From a virus, in the IMG/VR virus record IMGVR_UViG_3300042319_001922, positions 20,362 through 84,361 of that record: a stretch of 64,000 bases of DNA. One strand, given 5' to 3'. Shown here in pieces: positions 21,653 through 30,464 of the stretch. Both the position numbers and the translations under genes were made by a program. The notes beneath the pieces were generated by a model that saw nothing but the letters and a program-made list of their open reading frames with translations, was not told where the DNA came from and ran no database searches. Within the stretch, counting starts at the first letter, position 1. Each line of letters opens with the position of its first letter.

Positions 21653-22667
21653 TTATAAATTTATTTGCAAAGGCATGACTAGCTAGATTTTTACCCTTGG
21701 CCTCGCACTGAATATCAAACTGTTCACTAAACTCGGCAGCCCAAGTGCTCACAGCGTCATTCCAATAAAAGTCGCTGTGTGCTCGGAGCTTTTGCTTTTT
21801 ATAACCTCTAGCAAGAAGTTCAGCAAGATCGGGTCTAGTTCCCCGATCATGGTCCACCAAAACGTCTTCGCGACTAACTGAGTAGTGAAGACCAGGACGA
21901 GTACCGCGCCAAGAGTCAATAACCCGCTTGACACGATCGTCCTGCGGGGAGATGTATTCTCCTGAGTTGATCCAGTGGTGGTGTAGATCCAATACCAGAG
22001 CCACATGCTGAGCCACAGCCAAAGTAGTGTCAAGTCCATTTGTCATCTCATCATTCTCGATGGTAATTAAGTTTCTTGCTTCGGGACTGAGCCTACCCAG
22101 TGTACGCAAGAATTTAGTGGCACCACCTTTGCCACTTAAATGTACGTTGATCTTGAATCCATGATCATGCCATGTCGAACCATAGCCCATCCAACGAGCC
22201 ATGTCTGCATGATACTCAAATTCCAAGATTGAACGTTCTACAATTTCATCTGCTTCGCTTGCCAGCACACAAAATTGCCCAGGATGAAAGGATAATCTAA
22301 CACCAAGTCTGCGAGCAGCTTCACCAACTGGTGCAAAAATTTTAGCACAATGATCTTGCACATCCTTTTGTTTCCACCAGTTGATCCACGAAGGCTCTGT
22401 ATAGCCCTGCAACATTTCGCTGCCTAGTCGTACCATGCGCAGGTGCTCAGGTAAACTGCCCACACGCTCAACCATTTTAAGTGCGGCAGAGGCATTGTGA
22501 TTCATAATGTCCCACTGGCGCTGTTCAGCTTCGTCTTTGTGCTCACGAAGCCAGCGCATTGTAGTTGATCGCCCGTTAAGGTCTCGATCTACTGCATTGA
22601 CTTTCATGCCGCCACATTCACTTGGATCATTAAGCCATTTGCAACAGAATCCAACACGAGGTACCAT
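21645..22667 (-). CDS. uvsE: UV damage endonuclease (UvdE/UVDE)
   Basis: 340 residues from ATG 22667 (MVPRVGFCCKWLND). Identifying segments are SFHPGQFCVL, SWHDHGFKINVHLSG-like metal ligands, TIENDEMTNG, VALVLDLHHHW and RPGLHYSVS: a TIM-barrel with three-metal site. The enzyme nicks 5' of cyclobutane dimers and 6-4 products. An in-frame start 60 bases upstream would contain the promoter-like sequence at 22699-22727, so I reject it. A DNA repair enzyme is a reasonable asset for a phage in sunlit water. It overlaps the amidinotransferase start by 8 bases. Confidence 0.93.
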   Translation of the reverse strand: MVPRVGFCCKWLNDPSECGGMKVNAVDRDLNGRSTTMRWLREHKDEAEQRQWDIMNHNASAALKMVERVGSLPEHLRMVRLGSEMLQGYTEPSWINWWKQKDVQDHCAKIFAPVGEAARRLGVRLSFHPGQFCVLASEADEIVERSILEFEYHADMARWMGYGSTWHDHGFKINVHLSGKGGATKFLRTLGRLSPEARNLITIENDEMTNGLDTTLAVAQHVALVLDLHHHWINSGEYISPQDDRVKRVIDSWRGTRPGLHYSVSREDVLVDHDRGTRPDLAELLARGYKKQKLRAHSDFYWNDAVSTWAAEFSEQFDIQCEAKGKNLASHAFANKFINV

Positions 22668-22684
22668 AGCAATTCCCGGTAAAG

Positions 22685-23242
22685 TTATTTTGTTAGTAAT
22701 TGTAACACGTTTTCCATTATATCGCAAGTGAGATTTGGCAATTCTTGGTAATGTTTACCAAGATCAACAGCGTGATCTACCAGAACGTATTGTGTAGTAG
22801 GGTTATTCTGGAACAAACTGCGCATGAGTCCATGATAATTTTGTAGTTGTTCAACTTGGTCAGATGATTCTAATTTCTGACCCAACCCAAGATCAAACCC
22901 CAACATCAGTATGATGCTGTTGGTTTGGCTGGCCAAGTGCAATGATATAATGTCATCAAATCTGTGAACTGGATGGTTGTACTCACCATCATATGCTTTG
23001 AGGCCTGGCTGGCTACCAATTTTTAGATATACATCACGAGCAACGTAAAAATTGCACACAGCATGAAATGCCTTGGAAATTAATGCATTTGCCTCAGCTG
23101 AGTCTGAGCAAACTACATTGTCTGTTTGATTGTTTTTCCAGGTGCGCCACGATCCCCAGCTGGGACCAATTGACTTGATGGCTGCTGTGTCAACCAATAT
23201 GTTTGGTTGATATGTTGATGCATATACCCAACTTATTTGCAT
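22685..23242 (-). CDS. Phage protein, unknown
   Basis: 185 residues from ATG 23242 (MQISWVYASTYQPNILVD), TAATG overlap with the upstream gene. Contains SAEANALISKAFHAVCNFYVARDVYLKI and LMLGFDLGLGQKLE, typical of a Rossmann-like or SGNH-like fold without a clear catalytic motif. The later QYVLVDHAVDLGKHYQELPN could carry a His. Resembles unassigned T4-like phage proteins; function unknown. Confidence 0.6.
   Translation of the reverse strand: MQISWVYASTYQPNILVDTAAIKSIGPSWGSWRTWKNNQTDNVVCSDSAEANALISKAFHAVCNFYVARDVYLKIGSQPGLKAYDGEYNHPVHRFDDIISLHLASQTNSIILMLGFDLGLGQKLESSDQVEQLQNYHGLMRSLFQNNPTTQYVLVDHAVDLGKHYQELPNLTCDIMENVLQLLTK
22699..22727 (-). promoter_or_regulatory. Possible promoter of the UV endonuclease gene
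   Basis: TTGCGA, 17 bases, TACAAT on minus, about 30 bases before ATG 22667. Inside the end of the upstream gene. Confidence 0.4.
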
Positions 23243-24438
23243 TATACTGCCCTTAAAGGATTCCACTGAAAGGATCCCAGGCAAACCCAAGCAAATGGTG
23301 CATCGATCTGAGGATCATTATTCAGCACTAGATCGCCACGAGTACCAGCCCAGCCCGGCACTGCATTAGAATGAGAAATTCTCCAACGGTCAATTCGTAA
23401 CTTTGGTGCTACCACAAGACCGTCTGATTCAATACTGAGGTGGCGTCCACGGTTAACACCCAAAGACAATGTGCCCGGGCGGGCCGTTCCAATGTATGCA
23501 GTGTCTTTGGCCAGCTTGCCAACAATCACGGTGGTTTCTTCGTCCCACACTGTCAGTGCCATTTCTGGGTGGTTGGTATTGATACCAACACGTTTATTAG
23601 TCACTGCAAGAGTATCATTAAATGCTGCCGGACCAGCAACATCTAGTTCTCTCAAAATTCCAAGTGCTTGTATGTTTGTGTCAGTGATTGCCGAACTCAA
23701 TTGGTTGCCAGTCACTAACGGTTGTCCATTAACAAGCACTTCAGAAAAATCAATACCTTGTGATTTACTTAATTCTAAAACCTGTACTACCAGTGACTGT
23801 TTCCAGTCCTCAGTAATTTGATTTAGAGTTTTGGCTGCGGTCTTGTCAATAACTTCGTCCCATGCTGTGTTGTCAACATTGACTACTCCGCGAACTGCAA
23901 GATTATTCACTGATAAACTGCCGCCCACTGTGATATCTTTAGTTACATCAATGTCAGTTGCCGACACTTTGTGTGCTACATTTATACCATTGTCATCAAT
24001 TGTCAATTGTAATTCTGTTGCAGTATCAGTAATACCCAGTGTTTTAAAATCTTTCTTGAACCGATCTCTCCAGCGATCAATGCCGGCGTCGATTTGACCA
24101 ACTAGCAAACTGTTAAGATCAATATTACTAATTTGTGACAGCAACCTTTGTGTCATTTGTTGATTGACTTGTGTTTCAATCTTGTTGATCCAGGCTTGGT
24201 CCAAAATCAAGTTATCAATAGTGGCAGACACCATGGTCTGTACCGCGCTATCAACAGCTTGAGTCATTGTAGAGATACTAGAAAATCTAGCAGATATTTT
24301 TTCTTCTACGAATTTAGTAATTTGTTTTTCAAGATCAGTTTGCCAATTTTTGTCAGATGTGATATCTTCAACGTGTTTATTAACTGATCGAATAAGTTCT
24401 TGTTCAACAAGCGTTGGTAATAAGTTAGGGTCAAGCAT
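23242..24438 (-). CDS. Tail-fibre-like virion protein
   Basis: 398 residues. Residues 1-125 are a coiled-coil stretch (LEKQITKFVEEKISARFSSI). The rest is rich in Thr/Asn/Val beta strands, with VKDITVGGSLSVNNLAVRGVVNV-type repeats, then GINTNHPEMALTVWDEE and ALSVGTARPGTLSLG-like segments. This is the layout of trimeric tail fibres, which bind the host surface. The C-terminus does not show a clear chaperone. It overlaps the start of an amidinotransferase gene by 8 bases, so the operon mixes virion and enzyme genes. Confidence 0.7.
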   Translation of the reverse strand: MLDPNLLPTLVEQELIRSVNKHVEDITSDKNWQTDLEKQITKFVEEKISARFSSISTMTQAVDSAVQTMVSATIDNLILDQAWINKIETQVNQQMTQRLLSQISNIDLNSLLVGQIDAGIDRWRDRFKKDFKTLGITDTATELQLTIDDNGINVAHKVSATDIDVTKDITVGGSLSVNNLAVRGVVNVDNTAWDEVIDKTAAKTLNQITEDWKQSLVVQVLELSKSQGIDFSEVLVNGQPLVTGNQLSSAITDTNIQALGILRELDVAGPAAFNDTLAVTNKRVGINTNHPEMALTVWDEETTVIVGKLAKDTAYIGTARPGTLSLGVNRGRHLSIESDGLVVAPKLRIDRWRISHSNAVPGWAGTRGDLVLNNDPQIDAPFAWVCLGSFQWNPLRAV

Positions 24439-25351
24439 GGTTTCTCCATAAATCTAATGTTACACAATGGAACCCACCGCCCAGTGTGCGACTGTGTCGC
24501 AGTTCAAGAGGAACAACTTTAAACTTTGATAATTCTAACAACTTTATCAACGCTGTTTGGTGCTGGTCTACAATAACTGTATTGGGATCCACTACTAACA
24601 TATTTAAGGCAATCCACTTGCTGGCATATGGATACTGATAAAAGTCTTGTTCAACCACTTGGTCAACCCAGATCACTTCCCAATTTTTAAAACATTTGGG
24701 CAACATTTCTGTTGAAACTCTAGTGGCGTTGATTAGCACCAGGCCTTCGCGCAAAGGCACAATTGTAGAATCAATGTGTACCCCAGAGTAAAAATTACAC
24801 ATTTCTATGTCAACTTCGGGAAATTGTTGACATAACCAATTGTAGGCTGCTTTGTTGCCACTGGCTGATTCTAAAAACAACATGTTGGTTGGGCCAAGAC
24901 GTAGCACATTGGCAGCATCTAGTACTAATCCAGCACGTCTGGGCATTTCAATTATGGTGTCAGCTTCGTTGAATACGTCAGCAAGGCATTGACTCTCCAT
25001 GTCTCGGCAAGGGTACATCATGGCTGGATCAACTACTGTGGTTCCGTGTACTAGTAATCGGTCTCGGGGACAATAGTTGTACATACCATCATGAGTTTGA
25101 AAATTCATGGGGTCTGGCCTAACAACTTGCACTCCAAGCAACACAAGAGTATCGGCTAGACGCTGTAGATCTTGATTTGCTTCGTCGATTATCCAGTCGG
25201 GCACAGGCCCCGAAGGTACCGGTGTTTCTTTCCACAGTGTTTTTTCACTTTCTTTACTAAACACTGGATCATAGCGAGGCCAATTAGCAAAGGAAGCATC
25301 ACCAACCACTACCTTGCGCAGTGGATCCCATTCATTATAAGAATTAATCAT
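24431..25351 (-). CDS. Amidinotransferase-family enzyme, copy 2
   Basis: 306 residues. Same order of catalytic residues as copy 1: Asp in YCPRDR, His in GVHIDSTIVP, Cys in GGGFHCVTLDL. N-terminus SYNEWDPLRKVVVGDA is typical. It is shorter than copy 1 (382) and lacks the insertion between residues 130 and 200 of that protein; the two share the fold but not close identity, so they are likely different specificities and not a recent duplication. Overlaps neighbours on both sides by 4-8 bases. Confidence 0.85.
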   Translation of the reverse strand: MINSYNEWDPLRKVVVGDASFANWPRYDPVFSKESEKTLWKETPVPSGPVPDWIIDEANQDLQRLADTLVLLGVQVVRPDPMNFQTHDGMYNYCPRDRLLVHGTTVVDPAMMYPCRDMESQCLADVFNEADTIIEMPRRAGLVLDAANVLRLGPTNMLFLESASGNKAAYNWLCQQFPEVDIEMCNFYSGVHIDSTIVPLREGLVLINATRVSTEMLPKCFKNWEVIWVDQVVEQDFYQYPYASKWIALNMLVVDPNTVIVDQHQTALIKLLELSKFKVVPLELRHSRTLGGGFHCVTLDLWRNHA

Positions 25352-25866
25352 TTGTGTCCAGTAATCTGAAGAGTGTATCTAGGAGTAGTTCCTAGATTGG
25401 CTGCCAGGTGTGGTGTATCATACGACCACTCAACAACATCTCCAGCACGCCAATTTATATAGGGTTTGCCATTGCCTTCAAAGTAATGCCCCGACTGCCA
25501 ATCTTCTAGAAATATAATTGCTCTCCGAATTGACTGTTCTTGTCCTTGAAGATTAAACAAGTCAATATATTTCAGATATAAATCACTGTGCGTAGGAAGT
25601 ATGGTGCCAGTGCCCATTCTGTAGTAACTTGTGCCAATATCTTTCCAGCCCAGTAATGTGTAAAAGTCAATAAAAAGATTGTTCCACTTTGGTTGCCGGC
25701 TACGCATATCACACATGTCACCAGTAAACTTATTGGTGTATCCTAACGACAGCCAGTTTTCGAGACTGACCGAGTCGTTGAATGTTTCGTTGATATACTC
25801 TAAGTGTTTAAATTCATCATCCCAAAAAGCAGGAATGTGATACTTAACTAACTCGTGTGTTGCCAT
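25348..25866 (-). CDS. 2OG-Fe(II) oxygenase-like protein
   Basis: 172 residues. HxD is visible in PTHSDLY, a distal His in TPHLAANLG and an Arg in PRYTLQITG, the pattern of iron/2-oxoglutarate dioxygenases and similar to the aspartyl-beta-hydroxylase branch found in phages. Residues 1-60 are a helical N-terminal region. It could modify a host protein or metabolite. Overlap of 23 bases with the nucleotide-sugar dehydrogenase. Confidence 0.65.
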   Translation of the reverse strand: MATHELVKYHIPAFWDDEFKHLEYINETFNDSVSLENWLSLGYTNKFTGDMCDMRSRQPKWNNLFIDFYTLLGWKDIGTSYYRMGTGTILPTHSDLYLKYIDLFNLQGQEQSIRRAIIFLEDWQSGHYFEGNGKPYINWRAGDVVEWSYDTPHLAANLGTTPRYTLQITGHK

Positions 25867-27094
25867 AATGAATCACAGTTATTCCTGGAATATTGGCAAT
25901 TTTGCGCCAGGGGTCAACAACAACTGATCCGGGTTTGATATCACAATACGGCTGGGTGTCTTCTTGATCACCGGTGTATTCGTAAGTGATTTTACGGTTG
26001 TGTGCCCAAAGAAACACAGCAGGAGTATCAACAGCAGTAACCACATCAGCAGGATCGTCAGCTAAAGGATCTACATATTTGACCTGTACTCCCAGTTGTT
26101 TGAGATAGTGTCCAACCAAAGTGCTGTAGCTGCCAATACAGTATGGCACATCGGGTTTGTAGGCTTTGCCGTGAATCACAATGGGCAAGATCTTTTGGTC
26201 CTGGGTGGCAGTGTCAAACAAAAATTTGGCAAGATTTTTTGCTTGAATTTCTCTAGCATGCATCACAGTATCAAATAGGTCGTAGCCGATGTCGTACTCT
26301 TGTGCCAGCCAACGCAGTGCAATGTTGTCACGTGGATGGCAAGCACCTGCATCGCCCATGCCAGCTGTCATGTACTTAGGCCCCATGATACGCATAGTAC
26401 TACGAGCTAGTGCATCGGTTACAACATCAACATTGATGTGACCAATTTTCATAGCAAAGTCTTGAATCATGTTGACCAAGCCAACCTTGGCGCTGATAAA
26501 TGTGTTGTAGAATATTTTAATGGCTTCGCATTCATCCCAGGTACCAATCTCATAGCGCGGATTGTTCTGCATTATGCTCTTGTAGATCTCCACAAGCTCG
26601 TTGGCCAATGCATTGGGATTGCCGTCCTCGGTTCCGATCATGATCATTTCTGGATTGACCATGTCCCACTTAACTGACCCCATGGCAATCAAATACGGAT
26701 TGTATAAAAATTGATGTTTTTTATCCAACAATGGCACAAAGTGTTTCCGAGTAGTTCCGGGTAGTACAGTGCTGATCAGCACAATCTTCTTGGGAGTTGT
26801 TGCGTGGGCATTGATTTTCTCAATAGCATCTTTAACAGCATCATGTCCAAAGTCTTTTGGAGTCATGTGACTAGATGGAACACTGCCATCATACCCTTCT
26901 TGGTGTGGGGTTGGTACTGCTATAAAGATCCAATCACTGTTGTTTATGGTGTCTTCAATGCTGCAAACTTCTACCTGGTCACTTTGTCTTGGGTAAATAT
27001 CATACCCGAAAACTTTATATTTCTCTGCAAATACTTCTGCACAATCTAGGCCAAGTTTGCCAAGACCAATAAAACCCACTTTGATATCGTTCAT
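25844..27094 (-). CDS. UDP-glucose/GDP-mannose dehydrogenase-family enzyme
   Basis: 416 residues. NAD site GFIGLGKLGLD (8-18), then VLISTVLPGTTRKHF, IKIFYNTFISAK and the catalytic Cys in GDAGACHPRDN (usual form GGxCxPKD). The enzyme oxidises a UDP-sugar to a uronic acid in two NAD steps. It lies back to back with a glycosyltransferase gene on plus at 27093; their ATG codons share two bases. Likely provides sugars for glycan modification. Sequence is somewhat divergent, with a long C-terminus but all motifs. Confidence 0.9.
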   Translation of the reverse strand: MNDIKVGFIGLGKLGLDCAEVFAEKYKVFGYDIYPRQSDQVEVCSIEDTINNSDWIFIAVPTPHQEGYDGSVPSSHMTPKDFGHDAVKDAIEKINAHATTPKKIVLISTVLPGTTRKHFVPLLDKKHQFLYNPYLIAMGSVKWDMVNPEMIMIGTEDGNPNALANELVEIYKSIMQNNPRYEIGTWDECEAIKIFYNTFISAKVGLVNMIQDFAMKIGHINVDVVTDALARSTMRIMGPKYMTAGMGDAGACHPRDNIALRWLAQEYDIGYDLFDTVMHAREIQAKNLAKFLFDTATQDQKILPIVIHGKAYKPDVPYCIGSYSTLVGHYLKQLGVQVKYVDPLADDPADVVTAVDTPAVFLWAHNRKITYEYTGDQEDTQPYCDIKPGSVVVDPWRKIANIPGITVIHYGNTRVS

Positions 27095-28409
27095 GAATGT
27101 TCCTCTTAATCAAATTTATAACTACCTCGAAGGGCTCGTCGGAGTTAATAGTACATTAATTTATCGTTTTGATCCACCGGGTAGTAAAAAAATTGGCAGT
27201 CTAACTGGGTCTAAACCTGTTACCATACCCTGGACTGAATACCAACGACTTATTGTCACTGTAATGCACGATCAAGAGCCGTTGAATTTTGATTTGTACA
27301 CTGAATCTAGCATTGGGTCTGAATTATTTCAATGGTTCCGCGATCATCGCAACGGTCAAGATGCATGGTTTACTTCCACTATGTATAACGAAATTTGCAA
27401 TCGCAATCTTGGGTTTGTGTATCATGGATCTACCACCTATGATCGAAACATCTTGGTACACAGTGAAAAACGCAGTACTGAATTGCAAAAGTACAGCAAT
27501 ATTGGGCTGGAGCCAGTGTATTGGTGGAGTCATGCCCTAATTGCACGTGACTGGTACCGATATGCAGAAATAGATCCGTTGTTGTTGCAACTGCCCACCG
27601 ATTACAAGTATGACTTTAATGTCTACAATCGAGCTTGGTCTGGCACCCGAGAATATCGATTAAAATTTACTGATCTCGTAATTGACCAAGATTTAGTACA
27701 CAATTGTAATATCGCATTTAATCAATTTGACAACAATGTGCACTATCAGAACTATGAGCTATGCAACAAGGCGTTTGCCCCAGATCATGATTTAACAGTT
27801 TTGCCCAGCAATGCCGCTAGTTCAGCTTCTAGTGCAGATTACGATTGTTATGATTATTCAATCTCTTGGTTTGATGTGGTTCTAGAAACACTATTTGATG
27901 ATCCAAGGCTTCATCTGACTGAAAAAATTCTGCGACCAATTGCATGTGGCAAACCATTTCTATTGGCTGCAACACACGGCAGCTTGCAGTATCTCAGGGA
28001 CTATGGGTTCATGACGTTTGGTGACTTCATTGACGAATCGTATGATCTAATACAAGACCCAGTGCTTAGACTAAGAGCTCTAGTCGAGACCATGAAACAA
28101 ATATCAGCACTGAGTCTTGCGCAAAAAAGATCACTAAAACAAAATATCAAACACATAACTCAGCATAACCGAGCTAGATTTTTCTCTCAAGACTTTTTCA
28201 ATCAAGTCACTCAGGAATTTGTGCACAACCATCAACACGCACGTGAAATCTGCCAGAGCCACAATCTAGGCCAAAACTACGTTGATTATCGAAAAGTAGC
28301 AAAAACTGTGCCAGCCTTGCGTGATATACTAACCTCAGACGATCAATATCGTAGCCGGACTGATCTAGCAGTGCTGTTACAAGAAATACGAAAACACCAG
28401 GGACGTTAA
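27093..28409 (+). CDS. Glycosyltransferase-like protein
   Basis: 438 residues from ATG 27093 (MNVPLNQIYNYLEGLVG); an in-frame extension to 27057 would cover the start of the dehydrogenase. The C-terminal HLTEKILRPIACGKPFLLAATHGSLQYLRDYGF, then FGDFIDESYDLI resembles the donor-binding end of exostosin/fucosyltransferase-like glycosyltransferases. N-terminal half has few known motifs (MHDQEPLNFDLYT). Divergent with the dehydrogenase, so both may act on the same polysaccharide. Its 3' end overlaps the next minus gene by 4 bases. Confidence 0.65.
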   Translation: MNVPLNQIYNYLEGLVGVNSTLIYRFDPPGSKKIGSLTGSKPVTIPWTEYQRLIVTVMHDQEPLNFDLYTESSIGSELFQWFRDHRNGQDAWFTSTMYNEICNRNLGFVYHGSTTYDRNILVHSEKRSTELQKYSNIGLEPVYWWSHALIARDWYRYAEIDPLLLQLPTDYKYDFNVYNRAWSGTREYRLKFTDLVIDQDLVHNCNIAFNQFDNNVHYQNYELCNKAFAPDHDLTVLPSNAASSASSADYDCYDYSISWFDVVLETLFDDPRLHLTEKILRPIACGKPFLLAATHGSLQYLRDYGFMTFGDFIDESYDLIQDPVLRLRALVETMKQISALSLAQKRSLKQNIKHITQHNRARFFSQDFFNQVTQEFVHNHQHAREICQSHNLGQNYVDYRKVAKTVPALRDILTSDDQYRSRTDLAVLLQEIRKHQGR

Positions 28410-28762
28410 CTTCTTGTCACAATTCCAGTCCAGTCACTGCCTGGGTCAACAATTTCAAAATCTTTAATTCGATCCAGCAATGTATCATAGAAGCTGTCCA
28501 ATTCACCTCGCCATTTGCCTTGCAAATGTTCAATTGCATCACGACAGTATTTCCAATTCTTCAATCGATAATTGATCATGAGATTATGGTGCAAGTCGGT
28601 GAATTGCGTAATGGTCAACATTTCAGTCAGCGGTATCTGTTCCATCACACAATACGCTGTGACTGGTGCATCGCTGTTGGGGAATTGCATGGTATCTAAT
28701 TCTAATACCATGTAGCGATCATCTAGTGATGAAAAATTCTCTTTGCCAAAAATTATATTCAT
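28406..28762 (-). CDS. Conserved T4-like phage protein, unknown
   Basis: 118 residues, MNIIFGKENFSSLDDRYMVL, with a very recognisable layout: YCVMEQIPLTEM, LHHNLMINY, WKYCRDAIEHLQGKWRGELDSFYDTLLDR. I know this as a conserved protein of T4-like cyanophages and related phages, without a known function. Tail-to-tail overlap of 4 bases with the glycosyltransferase gene. Confidence 0.8.
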   Translation of the reverse strand: MNIIFGKENFSSLDDRYMVLELDTMQFPNSDAPVTAYCVMEQIPLTEMLTITQFTDLHHNLMINYRLKNWKYCRDAIEHLQGKWRGELDSFYDTLLDRIKDFEIVDPGSDWTGIVTRS

Positions 28763-28789
28763 GTGTAATTTCCTTTTAAATATGTATTG

Positions 28790-29569
28790 ATGAAACTAGC
28801 CTTTGACCTTATTTCTGACTTGCATGTCAGCTCGCATACCGAGTTTGATTGGACCAGTCAAGCCACCAGCCCCATTTGTGTAGTCGCCGGAGATGTAGCG
28901 CATGATCACAGCGAACTTAGACGAGTGCTTAAACATTTGGGTAAAAATTACCAAGCAGTATTTTATATTGACGGGAACGATGAACATCGACATGCACTTG
29001 AGACACTAGACACTAACTACGCTGCCGTGCGAGCCGCAGTTGAAGGTATTGATAACGTCACATACATGCATGATCATGTTGTTATCATCAATGGGGTAGC
29101 AATTATTGCCACCAATGGTTGGTGGAGCTTTGATTGGTCCAAGCAATTCACAGTTGAGGAAACCAAGGCAGGTGTTGAGAATCATTATGGCATAACCAAT
29201 ATTGGAACATCGTTGATAGAATCTATTGCCAACAGTGATTCATTGTATCTGGATCGAAGCATAGCTAGATTACAAACCTTTAATGATGTCAAACGAATAG
29301 TTATAGTAACACACACTGTTCCCCGGGGAATATTTTTACAACACGACCCTGATCTCGCAAACTACAGAATCAATTCTTCTATCAATAGCAACATCACCAT
29401 GGGATTGAGTAGTGACACTGAGAAAAAAGTAACCACCTGGTGCTTTGGGCACTATCACTGGCCTGTTGACCAAGTGATTGACAATGTCAGATACGTGTCT
29501 AATCCACGTGGCAGAATAGACTCGCCCTGGCATCGTAACCCATATTTTCCCATACGGATAGAAGTTTAA
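28790..29569 (+). CDS. Calcineurin-like metallophosphoesterase
   Basis: 259 residues from ATG 28790 (MKLAFDLISDLHVSSH). Motifs: SDLHV, VAGDVAHD, GNDEH (the usual GNHD with Asn-Asp swapped to ND), VTHTVPR, FGHYHWP. All five metal-binding motifs of the fold are present. Substrate unknown; candidates are nucleotides, phosphoproteins or diadenosine polyphosphates. Different from the PlcP-like enzyme at 15558. On plus between two minus genes, with tail overlap on clpS by 4 bases. Confidence 0.85.
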   Translation: MKLAFDLISDLHVSSHTEFDWTSQATSPICVVAGDVAHDHSELRRVLKHLGKNYQAVFYIDGNDEHRHALETLDTNYAAVRAAVEGIDNVTYMHDHVVIINGVAIIATNGWWSFDWSKQFTVEETKAGVENHYGITNIGTSLIESIANSDSLYLDRSIARLQTFNDVKRIVIVTHTVPRGIFLQHDPDLANYRINSSINSNITMGLSSDTEKKVTTWCFGHYHWPVDQVIDNVRYVSNPRGRIDSPWHRNPYFPIRIEV

Positions 29570-29880
29570 CCACCATCTGGCTCAAGTTTGATTTGCAACG
29601 GAAATCCTTTTTCCCTTGCACTAACTGTGATTTCAATTCCCTTTTGTTCGGCAATCTCGTAGGGCAACACTGCCACTGTGGCTGCACCAGCTTCGTGAAT
29701 ACTTTGTGTTATATTCTCTGCTGTTGTAACAGAATAATCAAAATGTTCGATCAAACTTTCAATTACAAAATCCACTGGAGTTGAATTGTCATTGATATAG
29801 ATCACTCGATACAACGGTGGTTCTTTAAGAGATAAGTTGGTTTTTACTCGTACTCGAGTTTTAGGGTCAGCTTGTGACAT
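29566..29880 (-). CDS. clpS: ClpS adaptor
   Basis: 104 residues. PPLYRVIYINDNSTPVDFVIESLIEHF followed by ITQSIHEAGAATVAVLPYEIAEQKGIE and GFPLQIKLEP matches ClpS along its whole length, including the Asn/Asp pocket that binds N-degrons. ClpS delivers N-end-rule substrates to ClpA in bacteria; here the only unfoldase visible is ClpX. Located 0.9 kb from clpX on the same strand, behind Hsp20. Confidence 0.92.
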   Translation of the reverse strand: MSQADPKTRVRVKTNLSLKEPPLYRVIYINDNSTPVDFVIESLIEHFDYSVTTAENITQSIHEAGAATVAVLPYEIAEQKGIEITVSAREKGFPLQIKLEPDGG

Positions 29881-29890
29881 AATATTCCTT

Positions 29891-29918
29891 GAAAAACTGG
29901 GGGCAATGCGCCCCCAGT
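29891..29918 (-). terminator. Rho-independent terminator of hsp20
   Basis: ACTGGGGGC, AATGC, GCCCCCAGT with a T-run after the left arm as read on minus. Strong GC stem; ends the Hsp20 transcript before clpS. Confidence 0.85.
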
Positions 29919-29923
29919 GTTAT

Positions 29924-30382
29924 TTACGTTGGTGAAGAGTTTTCGTAAGCAATAGCAATGCTCTTGGGTTTCATTGCTTCTGGCACACGTTGCTCCAATC
30001 GTACAGTTAGGATACCGTCACGTGCGATAGCGTCCACAACTTCAACGTAATCGCCTAGTGGCCAACTACGTAAAAATTTGCGAGCACTGATGCCTTGATA
30101 ATAGTACTCATGCCCAGCTGGCAATGTAGATACACGTTTTTCGCCCACAATATTAATAACGCCTTCGCGCACAGTGATATCAATTTCACCCTGAGTAAAA
30201 CCAGCCACAGCCAGTTGTAATTCAAAAGTGTGTTCACCAGTCTTGATGATGTTATAAGGGGGATAGTTTGTACCCGATGTTGCCGATGTTTCAATTTGAT
30301 TGATAATTCTATCAAACAAGCGATCAACACCAATAGAAGTACGATACAAGGGGGATAGATCGAAAGCTGTAATTTTAGTCAT
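29924..30382 (-). CDS. Hsp20-type small heat shock protein
   Basis: 152 residues. Alpha-crystallin domain: ELQLAVAGFTQGEIDITVREGVINIVGEK, KFLRSWPLGDYVEVVDAIARDGILTVRLEQRVPEAMKPKSIAI; N-terminal PLYRTSIGVDRLFD is typical of IbpA-type. It prevents aggregation of unfolded proteins, possibly during virion protein folding. A TATAAATA box is at 30444-30451, so it is likely expressed late. T4-like phages of marine cyanobacteria also carry hsp20. Confidence 0.95.
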   Translation of the reverse strand: MTKITAFDLSPLYRTSIGVDRLFDRIINQIETSATSGTNYPPYNIIKTGEHTFELQLAVAGFTQGEIDITVREGVINIVGEKRVSTLPAGHEYYYQGISARKFLRSWPLGDYVEVVDAIARDGILTVRLEQRVPEAMKPKSIAIAYENSSPT

Positions 30383-30443
30383 TTGTTTTCTCCTTTAATA
30401 AGCAAGTTGACTTTTTGTAGCCCGACTGTCGGCACTACAAGTG

Positions 30444-30451
30444 TATTTATA
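30444..30451 (-). promoter_or_regulatory. T4-type late promoter TATAAATA
   Basis: Exact T4 late consensus on minus, about 60 bases before the ATG of hsp20. Confidence 0.6.
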
Positions 30452-30464
30452 ACACATTTTTTAA

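Noticed and set aside
22668-22727. Longer N-terminus of the UV endonuclease
   Set aside because: The extra 20 residues are not part of the family fold and overlap a promoter-like sequence.
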